In this document: one piece after another, positions 1 to 11,039 of the stretch
Numbering within the stretch: the first letter of the stretch is position 1
Layout: every line of letters starts with the position of its first letter
Assembly: GCA_021292165.1 (NCBI GenBank)
Contig: CM037878.1
Span: 236,187,546-236,251,545 of the forward strand
DNA: 64,000 nucleotides
Source: Shinisaurus crocodilurus
Taxonomy: Eukaryota; Chordata; Lepidosauria; Squamata; Shinisauridae
Direction of reading: 5' to 3'
Notes under the pieces: generated by a model
Database searches by the model: none
What the model saw: only the letters and a program-made list of their open reading frames with translations
What the model was told of the DNA's origin: nothing
Position numbers and translations under genes: made by a program

Positions 1-2640
1 ATAAAAAGGTTAAATGCTTATATGTATGACATGTACATGCATGCATATCACATGATGTTTGGTCATTTAGATTCACAGGCCTGTGAAAGAAAGTGCAAAC
101 TGTGTTGGGGAAAGCATTTGGAAATTATAATTTTCACGTGAAAGGTATTTTGTGCATATAAACAAGGGATGCTAGCTTCAACAGGTAAACTGGAAGGCAA
201 GCTGAAAAACCAGTTCATTTCATTCAATTTGTTCTTGGTGATCTTGTGGAACTCTAATGGTTTTTAGAGGAGAAGCACGTTATTTCATGATGTTAATTGA
301 TCAATACACGAGGTACAGGTTGTGTACATGTTAGATAGAAAGCTGGAGTATTGAACAAAGTCAAGGTGTTTTGTGCTTGGGTGAGAAACAAGCATATTAC
401 CCATGTTACCTATTTCTTTTGAGATAGGGGAAGTTCAATTCAGTGCATGTTTTGATGCATTTCTAACAGGATGTGATATTGAACACATGGATTGTGTGGA
501 AGAGTAAACAAACACTCAGAAGAGGTGATACTAATTTGGATAATGAGGTTTGGGTAGAAGCTCTTAAATGTTTTGATTATGTACATGATAGAAGTTTTAG
601 TTCTGTGTGATGAACTGTACACCTTATGGAAAGTAGTGTAGAAGGAGGAATCTTCTGGAGAAACATTTCAGGATCTTGGATCTGATATGTAGGTACATAC
701 ACCTCAAAGTTAGAAGAAATCTGTAAGGGAGCTTACATGAGATTTTTCTAGAAATGAGAATATTGTGTTTCACATGAACTACACTTGGATAGTCAGATTA
801 TCTAGAAGTGTTGAGTATAATGCTGAATGAAAAGGTGAGATCATTTTTCAAAATTAATTCTGTTAATGCAGGGGATGCATCAAGTTCAGAGTCAGAATAG
901 AAAAGCATTTGCTGAAAGACAGTCAGGTAAATTTGACAAACTGATACACATTTGGTTTAGTGGAGGCAAAACAAATGATTGTTCATCATTGGTGCAAAGT
1001 TTCATTGGAACAAGAACCTGATAACTGATGAGGTAAGGAACAGGTGAGTCAAACAACCTGTGAGATATCAGGATGAATTTGCAGGAAAAACCATTTGAAA
1101 CTTAAAAATTTCAAAGAGGTGAAAAATTGTCTGTTAAGGAAGCTGAACCATAGCTTCAGGCTATGCAAGCTGAGTTGAATTCTTTGGATAAAGAACAAAA
1201 CATGGAAGCTGGGGAAACAAACAGCAGTTCATGGAACTCATTGTTACCAGATAGATTTTTTTAAATGAAAACTAACCAGATTGGGAAAAGGTTATATGAC
1301 AAATAGCAAGATTGGTTGCTTGTGATTTTGCTCTAGTTAAAAGGAGCTGAATAATCATAAGATGATTGCAACAACAATTTGCTTTGGAAACAGTTAGACT
1401 GATGTTTAAGAATGTGGAGAGATGTATGAATATTTCACAGTTGGAAATATTGGAACATAAACATTTTAAATGAGAGGAAGTCTTTGGAAAACTGTCTGAG
1501 AATATTTTTCTGTAGGAAAGTTAGAATCAGCTGAAGGCTGGGATTCTGTTTTGAACTCAAACATTGCTGAATTGAGATTTGCACAGAGAGGCAGATCAAT
1601 GTTTGTTTATTAAACAGGAGGAACAAGGACATAGACTGTATGTACTTTGTTAGTTGGATGATCTATTGTTTTTTCTGGACAGATAAAAGCAATATGATAT
1701 AATTGATCCAGGGTTTGAAATTTCATTTTGAATTGAAACTGCTTGGTGGTGGATCAACTGTTTATTTGTAAATAGAAGTTGAAGGAGAACCAAGAGGGCA
1801 GTATCTTACTGCAACAAACCAGAGAAATATCATGGATGTGATTGAGAATTTTGGAGATAGTTAACTCAGTGAGAGACTCCAAATAGTTGAGGATTTTCAA
1901 GCACATGCTGATGGAAAAGCAGTTTGAATGCTACACAGCTTTCATTGTACAATCAACAAGGCCAGATATTGCTGTCAGTGTAATGGGCAGGCTGTTAGAC
2001 CAACAGGACATGCTTGGAGAGCTCTGAAAAGGAGTTGAGTGTTATCTGGAGGGAACATCACACTTCAGACTAAGATTTACAAGTCAGAGCACAGGTGGCT
2101 TACAGATTCACAGAAATGCCAGTTGTAGTTGTGATAGTAAGAACAACAAGAACACACCTGAAGTTTGTTACTTTTATAACCATACTTTGTTTGATTGATT
2201 TTGTAGAAACAATCATTGAAAGGTTAGAGTTCAACTGAAATTGAACTGAATGCATTGTATTATGTATTGTGCTATTATGCTATTGTAAAGCTTGAATAGT
2301 TATTGCATTTGTTTAAATAGTTTAAATTGTTAAAAATGTTTAAATGATGTTGGGATTAATGTGAAAAACCTATTACAGTTTTTTTCAGGAAACCAAGGCA
2401 GGATTGCTATGCTGCAGGCAGATAGCAATACACAACGTTTTGGGTTTGCAAATAAAACTGTGTCATGAGGAGGGATACATCAGAAGTGATTTGATGGTGG
2501 TTCAGATTTCTGGCAGGTAAAGTCATTCCTGCAAAAGTTTTTTTTTATCAAAGTTCATAGATGAAAGAACAGCATCAGATGTCAACAAAGCTGTTGCTGT
2601 TGTATGAGGTAAATAACCACGTTCTGCAACAAATGCAAAA
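1..2640 (+). pseudogene. Ty1/copia retrotransposon pol remnant (copia A), 5' end outside window
   Basis: This is a heavily mutated copia-type polyprotein read in broken frames. Around 170-620, pieces resemble the integrase core (a run like MMLIDQYTRYR and a later DRG-E-F type block). Around 1140-1340 the start of the reverse transcriptase is visible: EAMQAELNSLDKEQ-like, then KTNQIGK. Around 1650-1850 the catalytic block reads FV-VDDLL-F, followed by YL-IEVEGEPRGQYLL. Around 1950-2030 there is STRPDIAVSVMGRLL. A KGTSHFRLRFT-like piece near 2040-2080 leads into RNase H. Many stops and indels make it non-functional. Its position just upstream of a polypurine tract and LTR fixes the orientation. 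The 5' LTR, gag and protease are not in the window. Confidence 0.8.
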
Positions 2641-2650
2641 AGCAGGGGGA
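2638..2650 (+). other. Polypurine tract of copia A
   Basis: The purine run AAAAAGCAGGGGGA directly precedes the TGTTAG start of the LTR. This is where plus-strand DNA synthesis is primed in LTR retrotransposons. Its position agrees with the upstream pol remnant. Confidence 0.75.
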
Positions 2651-3193
2651 TGTTAGGTTTTGCATAGGCAGAACGAGATTATCACCTGACATCAGGATTA
2701 TCACCTGACATGGAGGTTGTCTCTTGAGATGAAGTACACAAGGCTCCGGTCACCAGACATAGTCTCAAGGTGGTATGACTCAGCAGCCTTGGGACAGATT
2801 TGGGGTAAACATGTTGATGAATAGGTTATACAACTGGGGTGAGTAATATCCTATTTATAGGTGCAGGGTCTGTGGTATAAAGCTAACACACTTGTTGATA
2901 GCTTCACTCCTCTCCTCGCTCTCTTCTCGTCTCACTCCTCTCGGCTCACTCGACTTGTCTCTTGTTCTGGACTTCACTTCATCTAGCCTTACCACTGGGG
3001 TATTGGATTTGAGTCTGCAATCATGTAGTGAGTAAGAGATGCATTGCTTGCCTTAATCCCATGTAATTGGGTCTTACAAATAAACTCTTTAATCTTTATT
3101 AACTGCTGTTATCTCCTCCTTCCGCCTGCGTGACTGGGACTGAGGGTCACTGGCTAGGGCAGCTTTTGAACCCAGGTCAGTCCAGCTTTCACA
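2651..3193 (+). mobile_element. 3' LTR of copia A
   Basis: The LTR starts TGTTAGG right after the polypurine tract and is taken to end ...TTTCACA. Inside it a CTATTTATAGG TATA-like box lies near 2852, and an AATAAA polyadenylation signal near 3077 is followed by a T-rich stretch. A 19-bp direct repeat containing ATTATCACCTGACAT occurs at about 2689-2716. The 3' limit is uncertain because the 5' LTR is not available for comparison. The sequence does not resemble the LTR at 26882, so the two copia elements belong to different lineages. Confidence 0.7.
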
Positions 3194-5960
3194 GGGGCAT
3201 GGGTAGGGTAGGAGAACAGGACCTCTTGCACAATTTTAAACAGGCTTGCATACATCATCAGAGTGGCTAGAGATTCACTGAGTAATCACAACACTATAGC
3301 CATGATTTGAACCATTTCTAAAAGACATCATTTTACAAGTGGAGCAAAGTTAGGTATCTCAGGCTACAATCCTTTGTACAACCCAATCTGGTGATTTCCC
3401 CCTGGCTCTAGCTGTAATTAGATTTGTTTCCCCCTAATTTTCTCTGAGAAAGCTTTGGGGTCTTCCTGAGAATTCTCTGCAAAGACCTGGGAAGACCAAT
3501 GCCAAGGGAGATTGCCCCAGGCCCTCCTCACCTGCCCCACCCTCTCCCCCAAACCTTCCCTGGCAAATGGGGGTGGGGAGTGGCGGGTAGGGCTGGGTGG
3601 TAAGAATTCAGTAGCAACATGCTTAGAAGCATGCTTTGCTATCACAGAGCTGGAGAAATGGAATTCCCAATGCTTTGCACCTCAATCCATTGATACAAGA
3701 GGATCTGGGCACTCCATTTACCAGGTTCCTCAGTTGCAATGGCTTAAAGAGGTGGCACCCACCAGCGCTGAATACCTCCACAGCAGTCCTTCATACTCCT
3801 TCCTTTGCCAGGGTAGGTTTTGAGAAATGGTGGCCCAGAAGGGAAATCTGAGGACAAACTTCTATGGCCTGAGTTCTCTTGGGGAGCCCTCAAGCTTTTT
3901 CTGAGCATTCTCAGAAAAACCCAGAAAATGTATTTCCAGAAAATACAGCTAATTATGAGTTGAGCCAGGTGGAGATCACCCAATAGTACACATGACCTAC
4001 TCACCAGAATATTTAAAGTAAATACATAAGGTGCACCCAAGTTACTATAAAACTGTAATTTGGGGTTTGTTTCAGCAGTATCTCTTACTATTACTAGATA
4101 ACAGTCAAAAAGCAAAAAGCTATAAATGATAAGCAAGTGATTTACTAGAATCCTGGACCTGGAAGAATAAGTAGGAAAAAGAACAGCCAAAGTAATTCCT
4201 TGTACATTTATACAGTACTTAAGCAGCTCTTGGAGTAGACTCCAGACAAGACCAGAGACTCCCAGACTACACACAGCAATCATCTGCTCAGCATGATGAA
4301 AATCCCACCCTTTGGTCTTATTAGCCAGTGGAGTTAACGTATCATTTGTATAACCAACACTTCATCACTTACAGGTTCATCAGCTGATAATCATCATCAA
4401 ATGTCAATACTTTCAAGGAAATGTTCACTTTTTCACTTTCTCTTTGAGAAGCACTTGTTCAAAATACCAACTTAGATGAGTCTATGTGGAGTGCTCATTC
4501 TATCACATTTGCTAATGAAGGAGGTGGAGAAAGATGCCATTGTGTCTGTTAGATGGTATGGAAATGCCATTCTCAAGTGAGTAGTGCCTTGACCTGTGAA
4601 AGGAAGATGTTCATGTTGCCTTTGCAAGTGATTACAAAAATCTTGCTCAGATGCATTTATCTCTGTTAAATATCTGCTTATCCTGAAGTCCCTTCTCCAG
4701 GTAGCTTGAAGGCCATTGAGCAATGACTCTTCCTAATACATCATAATTAGGGAAACACCTGTGCTAACTAATATGTTCCAAACCTTTCTGAAATATCCCA
4801 GAGTGTCCAGCAACCCTCAAAAATTCCTCATCATAATGCACACAACTGAATACATGTGTACCAAGTTGGGATATTGATTCTTTTTCAGAACTTGTTGAAG
4901 GTTTTAGCGTCTTTCTCTTAAAATTTATATTGCATTTTCTATCAAACTCAGACACATCCCTTCTTATTCTTCTCTGCATTTCCACTGAAGAACACTACAG
5001 GCCTTTTCCCCTTCCATGCCTCCTTCAATTGCTTGACTATTTGCTGAAGATGTTCTCATTTCTGTCATTGTGCCTTCCATCCAATAGGGGAAGAAAGACT
5101 TTGCCAGGTTGCTCCATGTGGCAAAGAAGAGAAAGGAATAATTATGTCCATCTCCACTCAATCAGAATCATAGCTAGTAGAGCAGAGAACCCATTGGATG
5201 AATTAACTCTTCCATTTGGAAGGGAACTGCTTTTACCAGAATTCAGTAGCATTTCCAACAATGACATATCAGGTATGCAATGTGTAATCTTCTCATTTTC
5301 TGATTTTATTGTATTTATTTTATTTCCACGCCTGTATCTCATTAGCAGTTCATATTTAGTTTACAATGCCATATGTTCGTCCTACTTCAAGGACAATTTG
5401 GTAAATATATTTTTCCTAAGGAATCTTTCTCCAGTCGGCTCTTTAATCAGATCTAGATGAATACTACATTGTTATTTTCTCCCAGTGTATGTTTGTCTGG
5501 TACCCCCCCCCCCTGCCCCCACAAGTCTGTAGCATTTGCAATAGGTCATTAATGCTGGCAGCCCTTCACAACTAATATTATCTGCATTGTTTAAAAAAAG
5601 AGTTTCTATGTTCTATTCCAGATCATTACCAGAAATGTTATATTAAACAAAGCCCAACATCAAACTCTCTGGCACCCCACTGGAAAGCCTCCTTCTGCCC
5701 GCACTCTGTACACTCTTATGATTGCCTTTCGTTTATACTCCATTTGACAGTGTTGTTCCTTACTTTTTCTTCTTACTTTTTTTTTTTTGCATTATCATTT
5801 CAAATACGATTTTATGAAGCAATGCTTTACTTAATGTTAAACACATTGTGCATTGTGCACTGCATGTTTCTTTATCCACTAATTAAGCTATGTGATCAAG
5901 AAAACAGCAACACAAAACTGCTATTAAGTTTATATGGCCTACTTTGTAATGTCTTTCTAG
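3194..5960. other. Unassigned intergenic sequence
   Basis: No repeat family or gene was recognised. Open frames of 103, 179 and 176 codons (3512-3823 plus, 3744-4283 minus, 4930-5460 plus) show no domain, no compositional bias and overlap other frames, so they are treated as chance. A poly-C run lies at about 5503-5514 and a T-rich run near 5779. Confidence 0.5.
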
Positions 5961-6134
5961 ATTTCATAGATTTCATAGATCATAGAGTTGGAAGGAGCCT
6001 ACAAGGCTATCGAGTCCAACCCCCTGCTCAATGCAGGAAACCAGAGAAGGGGTCTCCCATCCAAGTAATAACCAGGCTTGACCCTGCTTAGCTTTCCACG
6101 CTCAGACAAGCTGAGCCAGCGTAAGCCACAGGTC
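5961..6134 (-). mobile_element. 5S rRNA-derived SINE with CR1-like tail, copy 1
   Basis: Read on the minus strand, the head matches the 3' half of 5S rRNA (GGAAAGCTAAGCAGGGTC, then TACTTGGATGGGAGACC). It therefore carries the internal pol III promoter boxes of 5S genes. The tail (GGGGGTTGGACTCGATAGCC and CCTTCCAACTCTATGA) matches the 3' end of CR1 LINEs and finishes in a repeated CTATGAAAT motif. The family is non-coding and presumably moved by a CR1 enzyme. Two more copies are at 22332 and 36913. Confidence 0.85.
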
Positions 6135-6770
6135 TGTATTCTCTTTCTTTTCATTGCATGTATTGCCGTTATACTATAGGTATTCATGAATTATGAAATT
6201 ATCATCTCTACCATTTTCAGGAGGAAGAAATTCAAGATTTACAGAGTGCAGTTAGGCAGGATCGCTCATCTCTCTCTCTCTCTGAAATGTTAAAAAAGAA
6301 AAAAAAATCTGACCAGTATGCAAGGAAATCTGCAGCTAATTGTTAACTTTTTCTCTTAACATGGAGTGGAGAAGCAGGGAGGCCATATCACCAGCACTTC
6401 ATGAATGCTATATGTACAGGGGGGGGGGCGTGTTTTGTTTTTTGAAATGCCTGTATATCTTCATTTTATCAGTGCTTTTACTGACAAGTTCTTCGTTTCC
6501 TAATTGCCCACATTCCATTTATTTTTAATCTAAAAGATTCCCCATTAAAAGGCAGTTGGTACCTTGTAGAATCATCATTTATTTCATTTCCTTCCTCATT
6601 TATTGATGAAGCTTCTGTCTCTCTTTCCTGGCATATTAAATGCTTCCTTCTTAATCCTTTTGATTCATTTCACCCATATGTTCACTCTGCCTATTTCTTT
6701 TTTTAAATCTTTGGGCATTCTTTTATAAGGCTATATTTAGTCAGAAAAGGGCCAACATCACATAGGCCCA
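6135..6770. other. Unassigned sequence
   Basis: AT-rich sequence with a short TCTC run near 6270 and a poly-G run at 6421-6428. No gene or recognisable repeat was seen. Confidence 0.5.
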
Positions 6771-6773
6771 GTG

Positions 6774-6907
6774 CAGGGCTGGTCCAGTTTTGCTGCCTTG
6801 AGGCAGAGCAGAAAATTATGCCCCTGACCCAAATCAAGGTGCATAGTACCCAAAGTCAGTCAAGTTATTTAGGCATGTGAGCCTCTCCCCAAGTGCTTCT
6901 CCCTGAT

Positions 6908-6952
<45 letters not shown>

Positions 6953-7047
6953 GCAGCCAACAGTTATTTTCTGGTCTTTATGACACCAAAATCTGCTGCC
7001 TCAGGCGGCCACCTAACTCTGCTTAATGGTAGTGCCAGGACTGGCTG
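6774..7047. mobile_element. Probable hAT-type MITE carrying an (AAT)n array
   Basis: The left end CAGGGCTGGTCCAG and right end CCAGGACTGGCTG are inverted-repeat-like. GCCTTGAGGCAG near the left and CTGCCTCAGGC near the right are also complementary. An (AAT)n microsatellite at 6908-6951 sits in the middle. No matching 8-bp target duplication was found, so the superfamily call is tentative. Confidence 0.4.
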
Positions 7048-7078
7048 TGAGGGATTGAGGCCTACTCAGGCTTGAGTT

Positions 7079-7638
7079 TGTTGAAGCCTGAAGGCCCAAA
7101 CACTTCCCTCGATTAGTTGAAGCCTGAAGGCCCAAACACTTGGATGGGAGGGGGAGTTTGAGAGTTTTAGTTCACCCAATAGAAGTTAAGAATTAGTTCT
7201 CCTGTGCAAGGTCACATGGTTATAACCTTCCAGTCCTGGAAAGGCTATATATGTGTGGGGTGTGGTCAGCTAGCAGCAGTGGGAGCCTGACTGCAGAAGC
7301 AGAAAGAGCAGAGAGAGAAGCAGAGAGGGAGAGACTGGCTGCATAGGAGATAGGTAGTCTGAAGTTAACTTAGAGAACGTTGGATTGTTTGTTTGTTTGT
7401 TTCATACTTGCTTTTGGATTATAACCACTCTATTAAGTAAATACCCTAATATTATAAGTAAAGTGCTGTTGTTTACCCTGAGAGTTTGGAGTGACTTATT
7501 CACCACGTCTACAGCCTACACCCATGCTATTGGAAGCTATAAAAGGACTTGATCTCCTGGAATGGGAGGGGCTTTGAGGAGAGGCAGAGATCTCCCAAAG
7601 GAAGGTTAAGGGGTCCCTGCAGTAGCGGAACCTTGACA
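7079..7638 (+). mobile_element. Candidate retroviral-type LTR
   Basis: The interval begins TGTTGAAGCC and ends CCTTGACA, a TG...CA arrangement. A TATATATG box lies near 7249 and a purine-rich leader follows. The sequence just after the end (CTGGCCCAATGTG) resembles a decayed tRNA-Lys-type primer binding site. A roughly 36-bp unit (TTGAAGCCTGAAGGCCC) is tandemly repeated at the left edge. No 5-bp target duplication was found and no coding remnant follows, so this is a suggestion only. Confidence 0.35.
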
Positions 7639-8094
7639 CTGGCCCAATGTGCTTCATTTATAAAATGAGAAATGACAGGGCTCCAGCCTATCAGAAGCTA
7701 CTCCCCTTACCCAAGAATTCCTTCACCCTTCTAAATTCTAATCCTAGATCTGGGAAGCCAGTTGTGGTTTCTCATTGCTAAGAGGGAGGCACTCAAAGGG
7801 CAATTCAGACATGCAAAAAACATCAGTATTGTAAGCCACCCTGAGAGCCCTGTTTTAGGGCAGCCTTTAGGCACTGGAAACATAGACAAATTTATCTCCA
7901 GAGAATGTGGACTATCATGAGCATGTATTTTCATGGAGTATGTAAGTGTGTTCTAGGCCTATCCAAAGATATGACTGTAGGTACTCTGAAATTTTTCTCA
8001 TGATTGCTATGGTTCAAATTGTGGAAACTGCTGCCAGGAGGCTGTGGATATATTAATCAACTTCCTGCATTACACATTATGGGTTGAATCCAGA
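7639..8094. other. Unassigned sequence
   Basis: No gene. A short stretch near 7830 (TTGTAAGCCACCCTGAGAG) resembles the L2 3' end but is too short to call. Confidence 0.4.
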
Positions 8095-8192
8095 CTGAAA
8101 CTGCAGTCCTCTAATACTTACCTAGGAGCATGCCCAGTTGAACTCAGTGAGGCCTGAGGCCTGTTCTGAGTAGACATATATAGGATTGCACT
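8095..8192. mobile_element. Short Harbinger-like MITE (AATCCTAT type), degraded
   Basis: It shows the layout of a short repeat I recognise as common in squamates: CTGCAGTCCT, then TACTTACCTAGGAGCA, TGAACTCAGTGAGG, TTCTGAGTAGACATA, and ending AGGATTGCACTGTAA. The ends are inverted (GCAGTCCT against AGGATTGC) and the right end abuts TAA. A better copy is at 19500. Confidence 0.55.
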
Positions 8193-8199
8193 GTAAGAG

Positions 8200-8380
8200 T
8201 CACATCTATTTTATCCTCACAACAACCCTGTGAGGTAGGTTAGGCTGAGAGCCAGTGACCAGCCCAAAGTCACTCAGCTTCATGGCTGAGCGGGGACTAG
8301 AACGCAGATCTCCTGAGTCCCAGTCCAACACTGGAGTGTCCCAGTCCAACACTCTAACCACTATGCCACACTGGCTCTCC
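8200..8380 (-). mobile_element. MIR-like tRNA-derived SINE
   Basis: On the minus strand it starts GAGAGCCAGTGTGGCATAG, continues GTGGTTAGAGTGTTGGACTGG (an A-box region with an 18-bp internal duplication), then GCGTTCTAGTCCCC (B box). The core ends in CCTCACAGGGTTGTTGTGAG, a signature of MIR/CORE-SINE families. The tail seen in the 52990 copy is missing here. Confidence 0.75.
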
Positions 8381-8529
8381 ATTGATTTCAGTAGACCAAA
8401 GTTCAACTTAGGCTGGCTCCAACCCTATTAATATCATTACATCATGTGGAAACATTTTTTTGTCTGAACCAGTCCAAAAACAAAACTAAACTGAACTCTT
8501 ATGACCTAGCTCATGTCAAGCACCCAACC

Positions 8530-8755
8530 CATCAGAACAGCCCTGCTGGATCAAACCTAAGGCCAGCATTCTGTTCCCACAGTGGCCAAACAGATGCTTA
8601 AGGGAAGCCCACAAGCAGGACATGAGCACAATCGCACCCTCCTGTTTGTGTTCCCCAAAAACTGGTACCGAGTGGCATACTGCCTCTGGCACTAGGGGTA
8701 ATATATTCCCACCTTGATGACTAGTAGCCATCGACAGCCTTGTCTTCCATGAAGA
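8530..8755. repeat. Dispersed reptile repeat, class unknown
   Basis: Phrases such as CAGCCCTGCTGGATCAAACC, CACAGTGGCCAAACAGATGC and GGGAAGCCCACAAGCAGGAC match a repeat I recognise from reptile genomes. It may be part of a LINE 3' region. No terminal structure is visible, and the identification is from memory of the pattern. Confidence 0.45.
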
Positions 8756-9743
8756 GGATAACCCATCTTACATCCAATGCACTTTCTCTCTTACATCCTG
8801 TATCAGGTTGCAATGAATGCTCACTTAGTCACTCAGTATGACTAAATTCCAAGTAAATATGGCTGGCATTGCATTTTTGACCTCTCAGATCTACCAAAGG
8901 TAACAATCAGGATCAGTCCTGCCAGGCACCATGGGCAGGGCTGGGGTGGAGGACAGAAGAAGGCAGGAATTAGTGTCTGAATGGTGCAGCAAGATTCTTT
9001 AAGTGTTGGCCCCAGCGGGCGGTGGTGGTGAGGAACCATTTGGGCTCCACACTTTGCATAGCAAAATAGCTTGGGCTGTTAATGATAATACTGTACCTTA
9101 GCAATACCATCTGTAAACCAAGTCAGGATAGGCAGTCATTAATAGAGGCAGAAGTGGGAGATGAAACCATTCTCATCTGAGATACACAGAAGTTGTTAGA
9201 ATTCCTTTTTTACTCCCCCCTCCCGCCTCTTCCCTGCTGCAACAAGGATGAATCACCATGCAATTTTTATTCTTCTTTATTCCCTTGCCCACAGCAACAC
9301 TCTCTCTAGTTTCAGGTTAACAACCCAGACAATTCCCTTTCTTTTAAATGTGTGTCCTCTTATCAACCATACTTTAATCATCCATACCAAGAATATCTAT
9401 ATGGCGACTCCATTTAGCATTGCTCCATCTTCCTCAAACAATGAGAAGCAAAAGGGGATTCAGTGTTTAATTTCCTTTGGAGTACAGAGTGCTATACTCT
9501 TGTGATAATTCAGTTTCTTTGCAACAGTTTACACTTTGCAGAATAAATAGGGAGACTGAAATAGGCACAACTGACATTTTCCATTTCACAACTGATACAT
9601 TCCTATAATCCCTCTACTTCTCTACTTCCGCAAACCTCACCCATTACATATGAAATCTGATGTGCTGCTGATTGCTTGGACATTGCATTTCCCAAACTCT
9701 ATATCTGCCCATCTTTGAACCAACATATATTCAGATGTGGTCA
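8756..9743. other. Unassigned sequence
   Basis: No gene, repeat or array was recognised in this stretch. Confidence 0.5.
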
Positions 9744-9751
9744 CTCACAAA

Positions 9752-10141
9752 GGGCCGGTTCACCTGATCATGGAGGGAAAATAAAGCACCGTGGCTTATT
9801 TTCCTCCCTTCGCATGCTGGTCACAAGCAATCTAGTTAGTATAATTACCCTCAGTGGCTGCAGATTGTCATGACGAACCCAGCGAGGGTGAGGGTGGTTG
9901 GTTGGTGGGGGTTGACAAACCACCCTGAAGCCCTAAAACAAGCCATGGGTTTCAGAGTGGTTTGTAAACCACACCAACCAACCACCCTCCCCGGGTTTGG
10001 ACATCATGACAACCTGCACCCAGCAAGGGTACATATGCTAATTAGGCAGCTCATGACTGAGGGAGGGGAAATAAGCCATGGTGAGGAGGGAAAATAAGCC
10101 ACCATGGCTTATTTTCCCTCTGTGGTCGCGCAAACCCGGTC
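9752..10141. mobile_element. Large foldback element
   Basis: The ends are GGGCCGGTTCACC and GCGCAAACCCGGTC, which pair imperfectly. Inside, two copies of a palindrome with the half-site GGGAAAATAAGCCACCATGG occur (about 9774-9807 and 10087-10122). GGTGGTTGGTTGGTGG near 9892 pairs with CCAACCAACCACC near 9976. CATGACGAACCC near 9869 pairs roughly with GGGTTTGGACATCATG near 9995. It has the shape of a non-autonomous DNA transposon. No target duplication longer than 4 bp was seen. An L1 inserted 50 bp to the right. Confidence 0.6.
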
Positions 10142-10190
10142 AAAATATAAGATGACTGAATCACCCTTTTCTTCTACTGGCACATTTGTT

Positions 10191-11027
10191 GAAACCAAAA
10201 GGCTTTTTTTTTTTAAATTAAATTTTCCAAAACAAAAACAAATCGTATTTGACTTCCACCACATTGTCTGACAAACATTACCAATCCTTATCCAAACTAA
10301 GTTTCTTCTATTTTCACAGAACGAATTTCTATCACTTTACCAATATTCAAAAATCAAAACCCAAAATTATTAAGTCACCTTCCCTCCTCCCCAAAAAGTC
10401 CACCAGAGGTTTCCAGTCCTTCTTGAATGAGGATAATTTTTTTTCTCTAATTAAACAAGTCAATTTCGCCATCTCTGCTAAGTCCAACATTTTCAACAGC
10501 CAGTCTTCTATAGTTGGTATTGCTGCTTCTTTCCATTTTTTAGCGTAGATTATTCTTGCTGCTGTCATCATATATTGTAATAATGTTCCATAGTCTTTCT
10601 CAAGTTGTAAATCCATTATACCCAGTAGAAACATTTCTGGTTTCAATTTAATATTCACTTTTAAAATCTTTTGTATCCATGTGTGTATTTGTAACCAATA
10701 TGTTTTCACTTTTTTACATGTCCACCAAACATGGTAAAATGTTCCTTCATGATTTTGACATTTCCAACATACATTTGGCACATTTTTATACATCTTAGCC
10801 AATTTCACAGGAGTTAGGTACCAACGATACATCATCTTGTAAAAATTCTCTCTAAGATCAGAACACAATGTAAATTTTATACCTTTAGTCCACATACATT
10901 CCCATTGTTCCATCATTATATTATATCCGAAGTTCCTTGCCCATTTAATCATACAATCCTTAACTTGTTCTTCTTCCGTCCCAAACTTCAGCAGAAATTT
11001 ATACATTTTTGGAAACCAAAAGGCTTT
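10191..11027 (-). mobile_element. 5'-truncated L1 LINE with 16-bp target duplication
   Basis: GAAACCAAAAGGCTTT occurs at 10191-10206 and again at 11012-11027, perfectly. The insert between them (10207-11011) is an antisense L1 3' end whose poly-A shows as a T run at the left edge. Target-primed reverse transcription with early stop explains the truncation. The perfect duplication suggests the insertion is not very old. Confidence 0.92.
10347..11006 (-). pseudogene. L1 ORF2 C-terminal fragment, 219 codons open
   Basis: The frame encodes the C-terminal part of L1 ORF2p, downstream of the reverse transcriptase. Visible marks are the cysteine cluster CWKCQNHEGTFYHVWWTC (C-x2-C...H...C) near residues 81-98, typical of L1 ORF2, and MTAARIIYAKKWKEAAIPT near 146-164, also typical. 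It ends naturally at a stop. No stop or frameshift lies inside, but it lacks endonuclease and polymerase because the insertion is 5'-truncated. The first Met falls at the truncation edge and is not a real start. Confidence 0.88.
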
Positions 11028-11039
11028 AAGGACTTAGTG

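Noticed and set aside
3744..4283. 179-codon minus-strand open frame
   Set aside because: No recognisable motif and low-quality composition; no splice or promoter context that would support an exon.
4930..5460. 176-codon plus-strand open frame
   Set aside because: No domain, no codon bias, overlaps frames on the other strand, and AT-rich composition makes chance frames of this size plausible over 64 kb.
5961..6134. Functional 5S rRNA gene
   Set aside because: Only the 3' half is 5S-like, it is fused to a CR1-like tail, and it occurs as three dispersed diverged copies; this is a SINE.
6774..7047. 8-bp target duplication of the MITE-like repeat
   Set aside because: GCCCAGTG and TGAGGGAT at the edges do not match, so only the inverted ends support the call.
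8200..8380. tRNA gene
   Set aside because: Box-like motifs are present but there is no cloverleaf, and the sequence continues into a MIR-type core.
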